Origin: Clostridiales bacterium | Lineage (GTDB): Bacteria > Bacillota > Clostridia > Peptostreptococcales > Anaerovoracaceae | Assembly (NCBI GenBank): GCA_015058215.1 | Contig: SVCU01000001.1 | Location: 120,912-184,911 of the forward strand | Length of the DNA stretch: 64,000 nt | Direction of reading: 5' to 3' | Position numbers and translations under genes: made by a program | Notes under the pieces: model-generated | What the model saw: only the letters and a program-made list of their open reading frames with translations | The model's database searches: none | Told to the model about the DNA's origin: nothing | In this document: positions 33,509 through 42,457 of the stretch, in pieces | Layout of the letters: each line of letters begins with the position of its first letter | How positions within the stretch are numbered: the first letter of the stretch is position 1

Positions 33509-34909
33509 ATGGATAAAAAAGACCAGATCATTCTGCAGCAGTTGGAAGTGATCCGCTCCATGACGGAACACAATATGCGCCGCATGGCCGACGATTTCTG
33601 GGGCACTCCCCTGACTTCCACCGGCGACAAACCCAGCTGTTTCAACGATTCCCATAAAAAAGGCACCGCCAAGGACGGCCCCATGGGCAAGGATGCCGAT
33701 CCTTCCGAACCCCTGGAAAAGGCCAAAAACACCCCGCAGAGCGAGGAAAACAAGCCCTCCGCCCCGTTGAACGGACAGCCCGCTTCCCCTGCTCCTGAAG
33801 CCGATTCTGCCGAAGAACCTCCCGAAGACATCGAAGATCTGAAGGCCGAACTGGAGACCTACATTGGTCTCGGTGCCATCAAAAAAGAGGTCAGCAACCT
33901 GATCAACATGGTCACCGTCCATCAGCTGCGTAAGCAGAACGATCTTCCCGTGGTGGATCTTTCCCTGCACATGGTGTTCAGCGGCAACCCCGGTACCGGC
34001 AAGACCATGATCGCCCGCCTCATGGCCCGCATCTACAAGAGCCTGGGCGTTCTCTCCAAAGGTCAGCTCGTCGAAGTGGACCGCAGCGGCCTGGTGGCCG
34101 GCTACGTGGGCCAGACTGCCATCAAGACCGCCGAAGTCATCGAAAAAGCCAAGGGCGGCCTGCTGTTCATCGACGAGGCCTACGCCCTCTCCAACAAAGC
34201 CGAAAACGATTTCGGCCAGGAAGCCATCGACACCCTGCTGAAGGCCATGGAAGACAACCGCGACGACCTGGTGATCATCGTGGCCGGCTACGACGGCCTC
34301 ATGGACGACTTCATCCACTCCAACCCCGGCCTGGAATCCCGCTTCAACCGCTACCTGCACTTCGACGATTACACCGTGGAAGAAATGACCCAGATCTTCG
34401 AGCTGCAGTGCAAGAAGGGCTGCTACGAAATGTCCCCCGAAGTGCGCGCATCCGTGAAGGAATTCATCACCGAAGAAAACACCAACTCCATTTCCTTCGG
34501 CAACGCCCGCGGTGTCCGCAACCTGTTCGAACAGATCCTGGTGAACCAGGCCAACCGCCTGGCCGCTCTGGAAACCGTCACCCGCGAAGACCTGATGAAG
34601 ATCACCATGGAAGACGTGGAGATCTCCCGCGAAGAGGCCCGAAAGAACTGGAGCCCCGCCGCCCGCGACGCCTACGACCGCGGCGGCAGCGGCGCCAAGA
34701 AGCCCGCAGATACCACCGGCCAGCCCGATTCCCTTTCCGGTGCACAGAATGCCGCCGACCATCCCGAGGTGCAGAATGCCGCCGGCCAGCTCGAGACTGC
34801 AGATCTTTCCGCACTGGAGTCCAGCACCGCCAGCCTGGAAACCAGCACCTCCGAAGCAAAATCCATGCTGGAGACCATGCTGGAAGAACTGGGCAAATCC
34901 ACCCGATAG
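33509..34909 (+). CDS. AAA+ ATPase of the CbxX/CfqX (SpoVK-like) family
   Basis: 466 residues. Residues 1-110 are a short helix plus a low-complexity Pro/Ser/Glu linker. About 115-390 is the AAA+ core: YIGLGAIKKEV, Walker A GNPGTGKT at 159-166, GYVGQTAIKT, Walker B LLFIDEAYAL at 219-228, sensor region VIIVAGYDG, and arginine-finger region NPGLESRFNRY. The family includes SpoVK, needed for spore maturation, and the Rubisco activase CbbX; no Calvin genes are near, and sporulation genes are. Start chosen at ATG 33509 behind AGGAGG; an in-frame ATG 30 nt upstream precedes that site. The tail is repetitive. Confidence 0.85.
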   Translation: MDKKDQIILQQLEVIRSMTEHNMRRMADDFWGTPLTSTGDKPSCFNDSHKKGTAKDGPMGKDADPSEPLEKAKNTPQSEENKPSAPLNGQPASPAPEADSAEEPPEDIEDLKAELETYIGLGAIKKEVSNLINMVTVHQLRKQNDLPVVDLSLHMVFSGNPGTGKTMIARLMARIYKSLGVLSKGQLVEVDRSGLVAGYVGQTAIKTAEVIEKAKGGLLFIDEAYALSNKAENDFGQEAIDTLLKAMEDNRDDLVIIVAGYDGLMDDFIHSNPGLESRFNRYLHFDDYTVEEMTQIFELQCKKGCYEMSPEVRASVKEFITEENTNSISFGNARGVRNLFEQILVNQANRLAALETVTREDLMKITMEDVEISREEARKNWSPAARDAYDRGGSGAKKPADTTGQPDSLSGAQNAADHPEVQNAAGQLETADLSALESSTASLETSTSEAKSMLETMLEELGKSTR

Positions 34910-34953
34910 CAAAAGCACACCGCATCTTTCGGTGCGGCTCGTTCCGCTTTTCC

Positions 34954-35051
34954 TTTTGCAGAGTCCCTTTTGCAGGCGTCCTTCTGCATGTGCACTTCTG
35001 CACATTTCCTTCTGCACACTTCCTTCTGCATATTTCGTTCTGCAAGCCTTA
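34954..35051. repeat. 14-bp tandem repeat, about seven units
   Basis: Units begin at 34954, 34968, 34982, 34996, 35010, 35024 and 35038, each TTYTGCA followed by seven variable bases often ending TTCC. Non-coding, in the gap after the SpoVK-like gene and just before the 190-bp element. A period of 14 would shift frame, which fits a non-coding role. Confidence 0.8.
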
Positions 35052-35060
35052 CGACGGGAT

Positions 35061-35250
35061 GGTGCGGATTTTTGAAAAAAAGCGAAAATCCGCACCAAAA
35101 GTTTCGCAATGCAAAACAAATTTGAGAAAAAAGATGGAAATCCATACTTTTTTGCACGATTCTCCCCTTTTAGATCAGCTTTTATGTCGAAATTTGTCGA
35201 ATCCGGTCGAATTTGGGTGCATTATTTTCAAAAAATGCAAAAAACGCACC
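35061..35250 (+). repeat. Dispersed 190-bp hairpin-ended element, copy B (Spo0A-box-like array)
   Basis: Inverted relative to copy A at 24003-24193. The left hairpin is GGTGCGGATTTT...AAAATCCGCACC, a perfect 12-bp inverted repeat (35061-35096). The right hairpin is GGTGC...GCACC (35216-35250). TGTCGAA (35185), TGTCGAA (35195) and GGTCGAA (35205) stand exactly 10 bp apart on the plus strand. The conserved left block continues CCAAAAGTTTCG and AATGCAAAACAA to about 35133. It lies between the converging ends of the SpoVK-like gene and a kinase remnant. Confidence 0.75.
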
Positions 35251-35357
35251 CGCGAATCATTTCCCATAAAATCCAGTTTGCAGAAGCTGCTCCGGTCATT
35301 CCAACAAAATGCAGCAGGATCCATTTGCCGCAGCAAATCACTGAAATGAAAGAAAAC

Positions 35358-35391
35358 AAAAAGCCAGGCCGCAAGAGCAGCTTGGCTTTTT
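35358..35391. terminator. Terminator-like hairpin in the convergent gap
   Basis: AAAAAGCCA / TGGCTTTTT stem with a 16-nt loop. T on the plus strand and A on the other side, so it may work in both directions, ending the kinase remnant transcript too. Confidence 0.65.
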
Positions 35392-35462
35392 GTTATGTTG
35401 TTATGTCTTTATTTTGTTATGCTGTTATATTTTTATGTTGCTATGATGTCATGATGTCATTG
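35389..35462. repeat. T-rich low-complexity stretch with TTGTTATG-like units
   Basis: TGTTATG, TTGTTATG, TTTGTTATG, CTGTTATA and TTTTTATG follow each other irregularly and run to the stop codon of the kinase remnant, ending ATGATGTCATGATGTCAT. Probably slippage-derived. Confidence 0.5.
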
Positions 35463-35771
35463 CATCAAAAGGTCCGCAACCTGATCTGCCGTCAGACCGG
35501 TGGTGTCCACGCAGTTTTCCTGCCCGGCGAAATACGGCAGGGAGCGCAGGCTACAGGCCAGCCATTCATCCGTACACCATTCGCAGGCCGTGTCCCCTTT
35601 CCACCGCGCGGTCAGTTCCTCTTCGTCGCAGAGGAGGGTGACGCTTTTCAGATCCAGACACCAGTCGCCGTCAATGAAGGCGGTTCCCGTTACCCGGTCT
35701 GGGATCCGTTTCCCCACGGTGGTTTTGCCCACACCCATGAGGCCGCTGATGACGATCACGTTCCTGTTCAA
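35457..35771 (-). pseudogene. P-loop kinase-like protein with internal deletion
   Basis: 104-residue frame. The start MNRNVIVISGLMGVGKTTVGKR is a normal Walker A of small AAA/shikimate-kinase-like P-loop proteins, followed by FIDGDWCLDL. The sequence then jumps to KSVTLLCDEEELTARW and the C-terminal SLRSLPYFAG...DTTGLTADQV. Relatives with this start and end are about 165-180 residues and carry about 60 more residues between DGDWCLDL and the TLLC strand. The middle, including most of the lid and several core strands, is therefore missing in frame. Probably a dead gene, although the frame is open. It overlaps nothing and follows the M20 peptidase by 10 nt. Confidence 0.55.
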
Positions 35772-35781
35772 ACCTCGCCTT

Positions 35782-37098
35782 TTACCGCAGGGCAGAGTCT
35801 TCCAGCACCCGCAGCATCATTTCTGCCAGGAAGGCCAGGCGGAAGGGCAGATGGCTGATGCGGATGTATTCGCCCAGCTGGTGGACAGCGCCGCCGGTGA
35901 CACCCATACCGTCCAGGGTGGGGCAGCCGGTGGAGGCGGTGAAGTTGCCGTCGCTGCCGCCGCGCACCACGCCGGGGTGCATTTCCACGCCGAATTCGGC
36001 ACCGGTATCGATTGCAAGGGCCTGTAAGGTCTTGTTCCCGGGAAGATCCTTATCGAAGGGCGGTTTTTCAATGCCGCCGCTGACGGTGATGGATACATTG
36101 GGATTAAACGATGTAAGGTTTCGGAAGCGGCTGTCGTATTCTTCCGCCAGGGCCATGGTGGAATAGCGGGCATCGATGGTGAGAGTGCCGTCTCCGGGCA
36201 CGGTGGGCCAACCCGCTTCGCCGCTGTGGAGGGCGGTGCAGCCCACGGTCACGGTCTCCGGATTTCCGGTGGCCGGATTGATCTTGTTGAAATAGGTCAG
36301 ATCGGTCAGAGCCTGGGCCTGTTTGGAAAGCTCCAGCAGGCCGCTTTCGCCGGCGGTGGGGTCAATGCCGGAATGGCAAGGGATCCCGTGAGCCGTGAAG
36401 GTGTAGTTGCCGCGGCCGAAGCGTCCGCACTTGAGGCCGCCGATGTAGTCCCCTTCCACGCCTACGCTGCTTTCCACGATGAAGGTGGCTTTGCTGCGGC
36501 TTGCTAAGCTCTTGTAGAGCTGGGAAGAGCCGTAGCTTCCCGCCTCTTCGTCAGAGGTGAGGAAGAATAGAATCTGCGCGTTTTCGGGCATCAGGTGAAG
36601 GTCCTGCAGGGCTTTGACCGCCATCCAGACCATCACGTCGCCGCCCTTCATGTCCAGCACGCCGGGGCCGATGATTTTGTCCCCTTCCACCCGCCAGGGT
36701 TCCTCACCGAAAGCACCCAGCTTGTGAACGGTGTCGTAGTGGCCGCCGATCAGCAGGCGATTGGGGACAGCCGGCTGCGCAGCGGCGACGCTTTTATCTG
36801 CATTGGCGGCCGGCTGCGCAGCGCTGCCGGTTTCAGCGTCACTTCCGGCAGCGGCGGGGGTCTGCAGGCTGCCGTATTCCATCAGAAGATGGGTGCCGAA
36901 GCGGGGATCCAGGCTGGGTACCCGCTCCACGTGGAAGCCGATGCTGCGGAACAGTTCCTCAAAATAGAGGCGGCAGGCGGCCAGCTCCGTGGGGGCCCCT
37001 TCTGTGGGGCTTTCCAGCAGAACGGCCTGCTGCAGATTCAGCAGGTAGTCTTCCAGATGCTCGGTCATGTAGTTCAGAAGTTGTTCTGTCCGTTTCAT
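35782..37098 (-). CDS. M20 family metallopeptidase (carboxypeptidase G2-like)
   Basis: 438 residues. Di-zinc peptidase of the ArgE/DapE/CPG2 group, probably a cytoplasmic glutamate- or amino-acid-releasing carboxypeptidase. Seen: IGGHYDTVHKLGAFGE (His/Asp), GPGVLDMKGGDV (bridging Asp), FLTSDEEAGSYGS (Glu pair), GIPCHSGIDPTAG (dimer-domain His) and RGGSDGNFTASTGCPTLDG with a final His in GAVHQLGEY. An insert of about 30 Ala/Gln/Ser-rich residues, including AAQPAANADKS, sits near residue 100 before the first metal ligand. Start follows AAAGGAGG. Confidence 0.88.
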   Translation of the reverse strand: MKRTEQLLNYMTEHLEDYLLNLQQAVLLESPTEGAPTELAACRLYFEELFRSIGFHVERVPSLDPRFGTHLLMEYGSLQTPAAAGSDAETGSAAQPAANADKSVAAAQPAVPNRLLIGGHYDTVHKLGAFGEEPWRVEGDKIIGPGVLDMKGGDVMVWMAVKALQDLHLMPENAQILFFLTSDEEAGSYGSSQLYKSLASRSKATFIVESSVGVEGDYIGGLKCGRFGRGNYTFTAHGIPCHSGIDPTAGESGLLELSKQAQALTDLTYFNKINPATGNPETVTVGCTALHSGEAGWPTVPGDGTLTIDARYSTMALAEEYDSRFRNLTSFNPNVSITVSGGIEKPPFDKDLPGNKTLQALAIDTGAEFGVEMHPGVVRGGSDGNFTASTGCPTLDGMGVTGGAVHQLGEYIRISHLPFRLAFLAEMMLRVLEDSALR

Positions 37099-37113
37099 GG
37101 CAAAACCTCCTTT

Positions 37114-37151
37114 GAAAAAAGCGGCCGCCAGATTGCAAATTCGGCGGCCGC
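37114..37151 (-). terminator. Terminator upstream of the M20 peptidase, built on a GCGGCCGCC palindrome
   Basis: Arms GCGGCCGCC (37121-37129) and GGCGGCCGC (37143-37151), 13-nt loop. On the minus strand it is followed by six T. It lies after murJ, 50 nt past its stop, so it ends the murJ transcript. Its sequence is nearly that of palindromes found inside coding regions. Confidence 0.75.
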
Positions 37152-37200
37152 AGCGCTTTCTCTCACGGCCTTTTCAGCCATTTGTTTGACCCTTCGATCC

Positions 37201-38739
37201 CTATTCGGCCTGTTTCTTGCGGCGGAACAGGCTCAGGAGAACCTTCACTTCTTCCACCTTGAAAATCAGGAGCAGCACCAGGTACAGCACTGCCGCCAGG
37301 CAAACGGCGGCGGCCAGTGCCAGCAGATTGCCGATGAAGCCGCTGATCACCTGATAGAGCAGCCAGGCCGCACCTACGGATGCACCGGAGGCGATGGCCA
37401 CCTGCAGGATCATCTTTTTATTGCCATGCAGCAGAGCCACATCGGTGAACTTCTTGCGGAAGCCCAGATACAGCAGAGCCGCATTCACAAGGGCGGCGAT
37501 GGAGGTGCCCAGAGTCAGACCCACATTGCCCAGAAGCTTCCAGAAGGCCAGGTTCAGCACCGCGTTCACAGCGATGGAAGCCAGTGCGGCGTAGACGGGA
37601 GTCCTGGTGTCCTTCAGGGAGTAGTAGCCCCGCACCAGCAGCGGCTGCAGGGTGATGAACACCAGACCGATGGCGTAGAAGAACAGGGCCGTGGCGGTCA
37701 TGGCAGTGGACTGGCTGTCGAAGGTTCCCCGCTCATAAATAGCCTGCACCACGGGCTGAGCGAAGAACATGGCCCCCAGGGTGAAGGGAATGGCGATCAG
37801 CAGGATGATCACGATGCCTTCCCGCATCAGCTTGCGGAAATCATCCTTATTTTCTAAGGTGGCAGCCTTGGTCAGCTTGGGATAGATCAGGGTGACCACT
37901 ACGGAGGTGGTGAGACCCATGATCAGATTGATGATGTTGTAGCTGTAGTTCAGCGCAGACACGCTGCCCTCTTCCAGATAGGAGCCGAAGGCCCGGTCCA
38001 CCATCAGATTGATCTGCCAGGCACCGCTGCCGATGAATACAGGCAGGGTCATGGCCAGAAGTTCCTTTACATCACCGTTGGGCTTCCAGACAGGCTGGTA
38101 GCGGAAGCCCTTTTCCCGGGAAACGGCGGCAAGGCCCGCAAACCGCAGGCCGAAGCCCAGCAGCAGACCCCAGGCCAGGAACTGGTGGCCGGCCCGGGAG
38201 GCGATGATGATGCTGAGGATCACCGCCGCATACTGGATGTAGCTCACCAGAATGGGGCTCAGGAAGTGATTTTTATAGTTCAGATAGGTTTCCAGCAGCA
38301 GGGTCAGGCTGGAGAAAATGATCAGGCCGAAGCAGATCTTGGTGTAAGTGGAGGTGAGTTCTGCCACTTCGCCCTCGAACCCACTGGCGAAGATCGTCAC
38401 AAGGCCGTCGCTGAAAAAGATGCCCAGGGCGGTGAACACCAGACAGATTACGGCCAGAATGGTCATGCAGCGGCTGGTGAAGCGGCTGGCACTTTCCTCC
38501 CCTTCCAACTCCATCTTGCGGGACAGCAGAGGCATGTAGCCCGTGGCCACCGCCAGGAACAGGGTGCCGAAGATCAGCACGGGGATGGAGGAGGCCATGA
38601 CGTAGGCATCCGTCACGAAGCCGGTGCCGAAATAATTGGCCAGGACCATTTCACGGATGAAGCCCAGGAGCTTGGCTCCCAGGGTGAGGGCGATCATCAG
38701 GAAGGCAGTCCACACGGCTTTTTTCTGAAAGTTTTCCAT
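37201..38739 (-). CDS. murJ: Lipid II flippase MurJ (MVIN family)
   Basis: 512 residues with about 14 membrane segments. Moves lipid II to the outer face of the membrane for peptidoglycan synthesis. Starts AVWTAFLMIALTLGAKLLGF, followed by the family's FIREMVLANYFGTG, and in the middle GAWQINLMVDRAFGSYLEEG. Last gene of the truA-metH-tagO-wecB-MATE-murJ minus-strand run, and ends at the terminator just downstream. Confidence 0.92.
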   Translation of the reverse strand: MENFQKKAVWTAFLMIALTLGAKLLGFIREMVLANYFGTGFVTDAYVMASSIPVLIFGTLFLAVATGYMPLLSRKMELEGEESASRFTSRCMTILAVICLVFTALGIFFSDGLVTIFASGFEGEVAELTSTYTKICFGLIIFSSLTLLLETYLNYKNHFLSPILVSYIQYAAVILSIIIASRAGHQFLAWGLLLGFGLRFAGLAAVSREKGFRYQPVWKPNGDVKELLAMTLPVFIGSGAWQINLMVDRAFGSYLEEGSVSALNYSYNIINLIMGLTTSVVVTLIYPKLTKAATLENKDDFRKLMREGIVIILLIAIPFTLGAMFFAQPVVQAIYERGTFDSQSTAMTATALFFYAIGLVFITLQPLLVRGYYSLKDTRTPVYAALASIAVNAVLNLAFWKLLGNVGLTLGTSIAALVNAALLYLGFRKKFTDVALLHGNKKMILQVAIASGASVGAAWLLYQVISGFIGNLLALAAAVCLAAVLYLVLLLIFKVEEVKVLLSLFRRKKQAE

Positions 38740-38772
38740 AGGTACAATCCCTTTCCCAAAATTGCGTGCAGC

Positions 38773-40176
38773 TTACAGCCCGCGGATCAGCGTATTGGCC
38801 CACTTCTTGGTGTAGAACCGCTTGCGGGCGATCATGGCCTTCACGGCGTCGCTGAACTGCGCCATGGCAACGATCACGTAAACGGGCCAGTGCAGCACGT
38901 AAACCCCCAGCAGCACCAGCGGAATGCCGATGAGCCACAGGCAGCCCACTTCCGTGAACATGGCGAAGCGGGTATCGCCGCCGCAGCGCAGCACGCCGAC
39001 GATGATGAGACCGGCATACAGGGAGAAGGTCATGAACACGCTGTGCACCAGAATGATCAGCAGAGTGGACAGTTCGCCCTCGGGGCTGAAGTTGTAGAGG
39101 CCGACCAGCAGACCGGAGCAGAGAGCCTGCAGGGCGCTGGTCACAAGGCCGCAGACGATACCGATCTTCAGCAGCTTCTTGGCCAGAACGTAAGCGTAAT
39201 CCGTTTCGCCTTCGCCCAGCTTCTGACCCACCAGGATCATAACCGCGTCGGCAAGGCTGAAGATGGCCATGATGAACAGACCCTGAATGGTGTTGGCGGC
39301 CTGGTAGGAGGCATAGTCGGTGACGCTCATGCGGCCGTAGGCGGTGGCATAGACCGTCTGGCCGATGGCCCACAGGGTTTCGTTGATCATAACGGGGAGA
39401 CCGCTGCGGATGATACGGGCCACCAGCTCGCCGCCGAAGCTCATGAAGTCCTTCAGCGGACCGGCGATAATGTTCTTGCGGATGAAGATCACATAGATAT
39501 TCAGGGAGAATTCCACGATACGGGCGATGAGGGTAGCCCAGGCTGCGCCTTCGATACCCAGCTGGGGCAGACCCAGCTTACCGAAGATCAGCAGATAGTT
39601 CAGGCAGGTGTTGCTGGCAAAGGCGGCGATGCCGATGTACAGAGGCAGCTTGGTCTGCTGGGTGGAGCGCAAAGACATCTGCAGCGCCATGGAAACGCCG
39701 GCCAGCAGGAAGGTGGGAGAAACGATCCTCAGGTAGCGGCTGCCGTTTTCAATGACTTCGGGGATATCGCTGATGATGCTGACTACGAATTCCGGAGTGA
39801 ACATACCGGCCAGGAACAGCAGCAGGCCCACGGAGGTGCAGACTGTCAGGCAGAAGCCGGTGGTGCGGCGGATGTTGGTCAGGTCCTTGGTGCCCCAGAA
39901 CTGGCTGACGAAGGCACCGGAGGCGCTGGTAAAGCCGAACATGATGCCCCAGAACAGGTTGAAGATCTGGCCGCCGGCACCGACGGATGCCAGGGCGGTT
40001 TCACCCAGATTGCCCACCATCAGGCTGTCCACCAGAGAAAGAGAAGAGCCGATGAGGCCCTGGATGGTGATGGGCAGTACCACGCTGATCAGGGTGCGGT
40101 ACAGGGCTTTGTTGTCGATTTGGATGGGAGTCGCCGGCAGATTGGGGTCCGGCTTGCGGCGGAATAACTGTCTCAT
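38773..40176 (-). CDS. MATE family efflux transporter
   Basis: 467 residues, about 12 membrane segments in two related halves. Matches the multidrug/NorM-DinF group: ISVVLPITIQGLIGSSLSLVDSLMVG at the start, GAFVSQFWGTKD, and a second-half GQKLGEGETDYAY. Expected to export cationic or other compounds with Na+ or H+. Its ATG overlaps the wecB stop (ATGA). It may alternatively export a wall-related lipid, given the neighbours, but there is no direct evidence. Confidence 0.9.
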   Translation of the reverse strand: MRQLFRRKPDPNLPATPIQIDNKALYRTLISVVLPITIQGLIGSSLSLVDSLMVGNLGETALASVGAGGQIFNLFWGIMFGFTSASGAFVSQFWGTKDLTNIRRTTGFCLTVCTSVGLLLFLAGMFTPEFVVSIISDIPEVIENGSRYLRIVSPTFLLAGVSMALQMSLRSTQQTKLPLYIGIAAFASNTCLNYLLIFGKLGLPQLGIEGAAWATLIARIVEFSLNIYVIFIRKNIIAGPLKDFMSFGGELVARIIRSGLPVMINETLWAIGQTVYATAYGRMSVTDYASYQAANTIQGLFIMAIFSLADAVMILVGQKLGEGETDYAYVLAKKLLKIGIVCGLVTSALQALCSGLLVGLYNFSPEGELSTLLIILVHSVFMTFSLYAGLIIVGVLRCGGDTRFAMFTEVGCLWLIGIPLVLLGVYVLHWPVYVIVAMAQFSDAVKAMIARKRFYTKKWANTLIRGL

Positions 40177-41294
40177 TTGTTCATCTCCAGAGCATACTGC
40201 TTGATGGCGGCGACGATCTTTTCGCAGGCGGTGCCGTCACCGTAGGGATTGGCCGCATGGGCCATGGTATCATAAGCTTCCTTGTCGGTCAGAAGCAGGC
40301 GCATCAGGGAAGCGATGGTGTTCTTTTCCACACCGGCCAGGCGCACCGTGCCGGCCTCTGCGGCTTCGGGACGTTCCGTTTCCTTGCGGACCACAAGAAC
40401 GGGCTTGCCCAGCGCGGGGGCTTCTTCCTGCATGCCGCCGGAATCGGTGACGATCAGATAGGAGCGTTTCATCAGATTGATGAACGGCTGATAGGTGAGC
40501 GGCTCGATCAGGTTCACATTGCTGACGCCGCCCAGCACCTTGTCTGCGGTCTGGCGCACCAGGGGGTTCATGTGAACGGGATACACCACTTCCACGTCGG
40601 GGAATTCCTCGGCGATCTCGCGGATGGCACCGAAGATGTTCTCCATGTTTTCGCCCAGGTTTTCCCGGCGGTGGCAGGTGACGGTGATGACCCGCTTGCC
40701 TTCAAAATCCAGGCTCTTCAGGAAGGGATCCTCAAACTCGTAGGGCAGCTCGGCCACGGACAGCAGGGCGTCGATGACGGTGTTGCCGGTGATGTAGATC
40801 TTATCTTCGGGAATGGCTTCCTTCAGCAGATTGTCCTTGTTACGCTGGGTAGGAGCGAAATGCAGCTCCGCGATGCGGCCGGTCATGCAGCGGTTCATTT
40901 CCTCCGGCCAGGGAGAATATTTATCGTAAGTACGAAGACCCGCTTCCACGTGACCCACGGGGATCTGGTGGTAGAAGGCGGCCAAAGCGGACACGAAGGT
41001 GGTGGAGGTGTCGCCGTGGACCAGCACAAGATCGGGCTGCTCCTTCTTCAGAACGTCTTCCAGACCCAGCAGAACGCCGGCAGTGATGGTGGACAGGGTC
41101 TGGCCCGGCTTCATCAGGTTCAGGTCGTAATCGGGAGTCAGTTTGAAGAGTTCCAGCACCTGATCCAGCATCTGGCGGTGCTGGGCGGTGACGCAGAGCA
41201 CGGACTCGATGCCCGGTTCAGCCTGCAGAGCCTTTACCAGAGGGGCCATTTTAATGGCCTCGGGGCGGGTCCCAAACACGGAAAGAACTTTCAT
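40173..41294 (-). CDS. wecB: UDP-N-acetylglucosamine 2-epimerase
   Basis: 373 residues. Non-hydrolysing epimerase making UDP-ManNAc for teichoic acid or capsule linkage units. Begins MKVLSVFGTRPEAIKMAP; also has VHGDTSTTF, GHVEAGLRT, TCHRRENLG and the C-terminal TDSGGMQEEAPALGKP. I use the ATG at 41294 behind AAAAGGAGG; the longer frame upstream is a shadow of tagO. It starts 1 nt after tagO ends, a logical pair. Confidence 0.95.
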   Translation of the reverse strand: MKVLSVFGTRPEAIKMAPLVKALQAEPGIESVLCVTAQHRQMLDQVLELFKLTPDYDLNLMKPGQTLSTITAGVLLGLEDVLKKEQPDLVLVHGDTSTTFVSALAAFYHQIPVGHVEAGLRTYDKYSPWPEEMNRCMTGRIAELHFAPTQRNKDNLLKEAIPEDKIYITGNTVIDALLSVAELPYEFEDPFLKSLDFEGKRVITVTCHRRENLGENMENIFGAIREIAEEFPDVEVVYPVHMNPLVRQTADKVLGGVSNVNLIEPLTYQPFINLMKRSYLIVTDSGGMQEEAPALGKPVLVVRKETERPEAAEAGTVRLAGVEKNTIASLMRLLLTDKEAYDTMAHAANPYGDGTACEKIVAAIKQYALEMNK

Positions 41295-41295
41295 C

Positions 41296-42441
41296 TTAGG
41301 CCTCCTTTTCTGCAGCGGGTGCTGCTTCTGCGGGTGCGGTTTCTGCGGGCTCGGCAGCCTTCTTTGCGGCCTCGCCCTTCTTGCCGCTGGTGTCGTCGAT
41401 GAACACGTACAGCAGAATGGCGGCGCAGCCCAGCAGGAAAATGGTTTCGTAATAGAGATGGCGGCTGAACACGATGCCGGCTGCACCCATGATACCGCAG
41501 ATGGAATACAGCGTCAGCACGGTGCGCTTCTGGCCCATACCGACCCGCATGATGCGGTGGTGCAAATGGCCCTTATCGGCCATGGTCAGGGGCTGACGGT
41601 TCACGGCACGGCGGATGATGGCAAACACCGTATCGAAGATGGGCAGTGCCAGCACCAGCATGGGCATGATCATGGCGAAGACCGTCACCTGCTTGGCAGG
41701 GTTCAGAATGGAAACAGCGGCCAGCATGAAGCCCAGATACAGAGCACCGCTGTCGCCCATAAAGATCTTTGCGGGGTGGAAATTCCAGGGCAGGAAACCC
41801 ATGGCACCGCCGGCCAGAGCCAGCAGGATCAGGCACATCAGGTACCAGCCGTGGACGTAGGAAACGTAGGCGATGCACATGGCGGAAATAAAGGAAATCC
41901 CGGCAGCCAGGCCGTCCAGACCGTCCATGAGATTGATGGTGTTGGTGATGGCCACCACCCAGATCACGGTCAGCGGCAGACTGATGATCCAGTGGAATTC
42001 GATGATCTCGCCGGGGACGAAGGGGTTGCCCACGAAATCGAACCGGATGCCGCTGAAGAACAGGATCAGACCGCCCAGCACCTGGCCCAGAGCCTTCTGC
42101 TTGGGGGTAACGCCCTTGATATCATCGATGACACCCACCAGGAACACCACCGTGCCGGCGGCCAGAAGGCCGAAGAGGCGGGAATCCTGTTCCACAAGTT
42201 CGCCCACCAGCATGCGGTCGCCGGTGAGGGGCAGGAACAGCAGCATGGCGATCATGCTGCCCAGATAGATGGCCAGACCGCCGAAGCGGGGCATGGGTTT
42301 ATTGTGCATCCCTCTTGCCTTGGGCATATCGATGGCACCGATCTTGGGTGCCAGCCACTTGGCGAAGGGGGTCAGGCCCAGCGCAATGGCGAAGGCCACA
42401 ACGAATACGATCATTACTCGGATGAAAAGAATCTCTTGCAT
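41296..42441 (-). CDS. tagO: Undecaprenyl-phosphate GlcNAc-1-phosphate transferase (TagO/WecA)
   Basis: 381 residues, about 10-11 membrane segments, of the MraY/WecA family. Starts wall teichoic acid or similar glycan synthesis on undecaprenyl phosphate. Seen: MPKARGMHNKPMPRFGG, VGVIDDIKGV, NTINLMDGLDGLAAG, GDSGALYLG and the cytoplasmic DKGHLHHRIM. The last 30 residues are an Ala/Pro/Glu/Lys-rich tail not needed for activity in relatives. Together with wecB next to it and the LCP protein elsewhere in the window, this supports a wall glycopolymer pathway. Confidence 0.92.
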   Translation of the reverse strand: MQEILFIRVMIVFVVAFAIALGLTPFAKWLAPKIGAIDMPKARGMHNKPMPRFGGLAIYLGSMIAMLLFLPLTGDRMLVGELVEQDSRLFGLLAAGTVVFLVGVIDDIKGVTPKQKALGQVLGGLILFFSGIRFDFVGNPFVPGEIIEFHWIISLPLTVIWVVAITNTINLMDGLDGLAAGISFISAMCIAYVSYVHGWYLMCLILLALAGGAMGFLPWNFHPAKIFMGDSGALYLGFMLAAVSILNPAKQVTVFAMIMPMLVLALPIFDTVFAIIRRAVNRQPLTMADKGHLHHRIMRVGMGQKRTVLTLYSICGIMGAAGIVFSRHLYYETIFLLGCAAILLYVFIDDTSGKKGEAAKKAAEPAETAPAEAAPAAEKEA

Positions 42442-42457
42442 TTTGTTTTTCCTTTAT

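Noticed and set aside
34954..35051. CRISPR or tRNA-like array
   Set aside because: Units are 14 bp with only seven conserved bases; no spacers, no cloverleaf.
41295..41486. Upstream extension of wecB by 64 residues
   Set aside because: Lies inside tagO, has no ribosome site, and is a Cys/Pro/Arg-rich shadow; the internal ATG has AAAAGGAGG.
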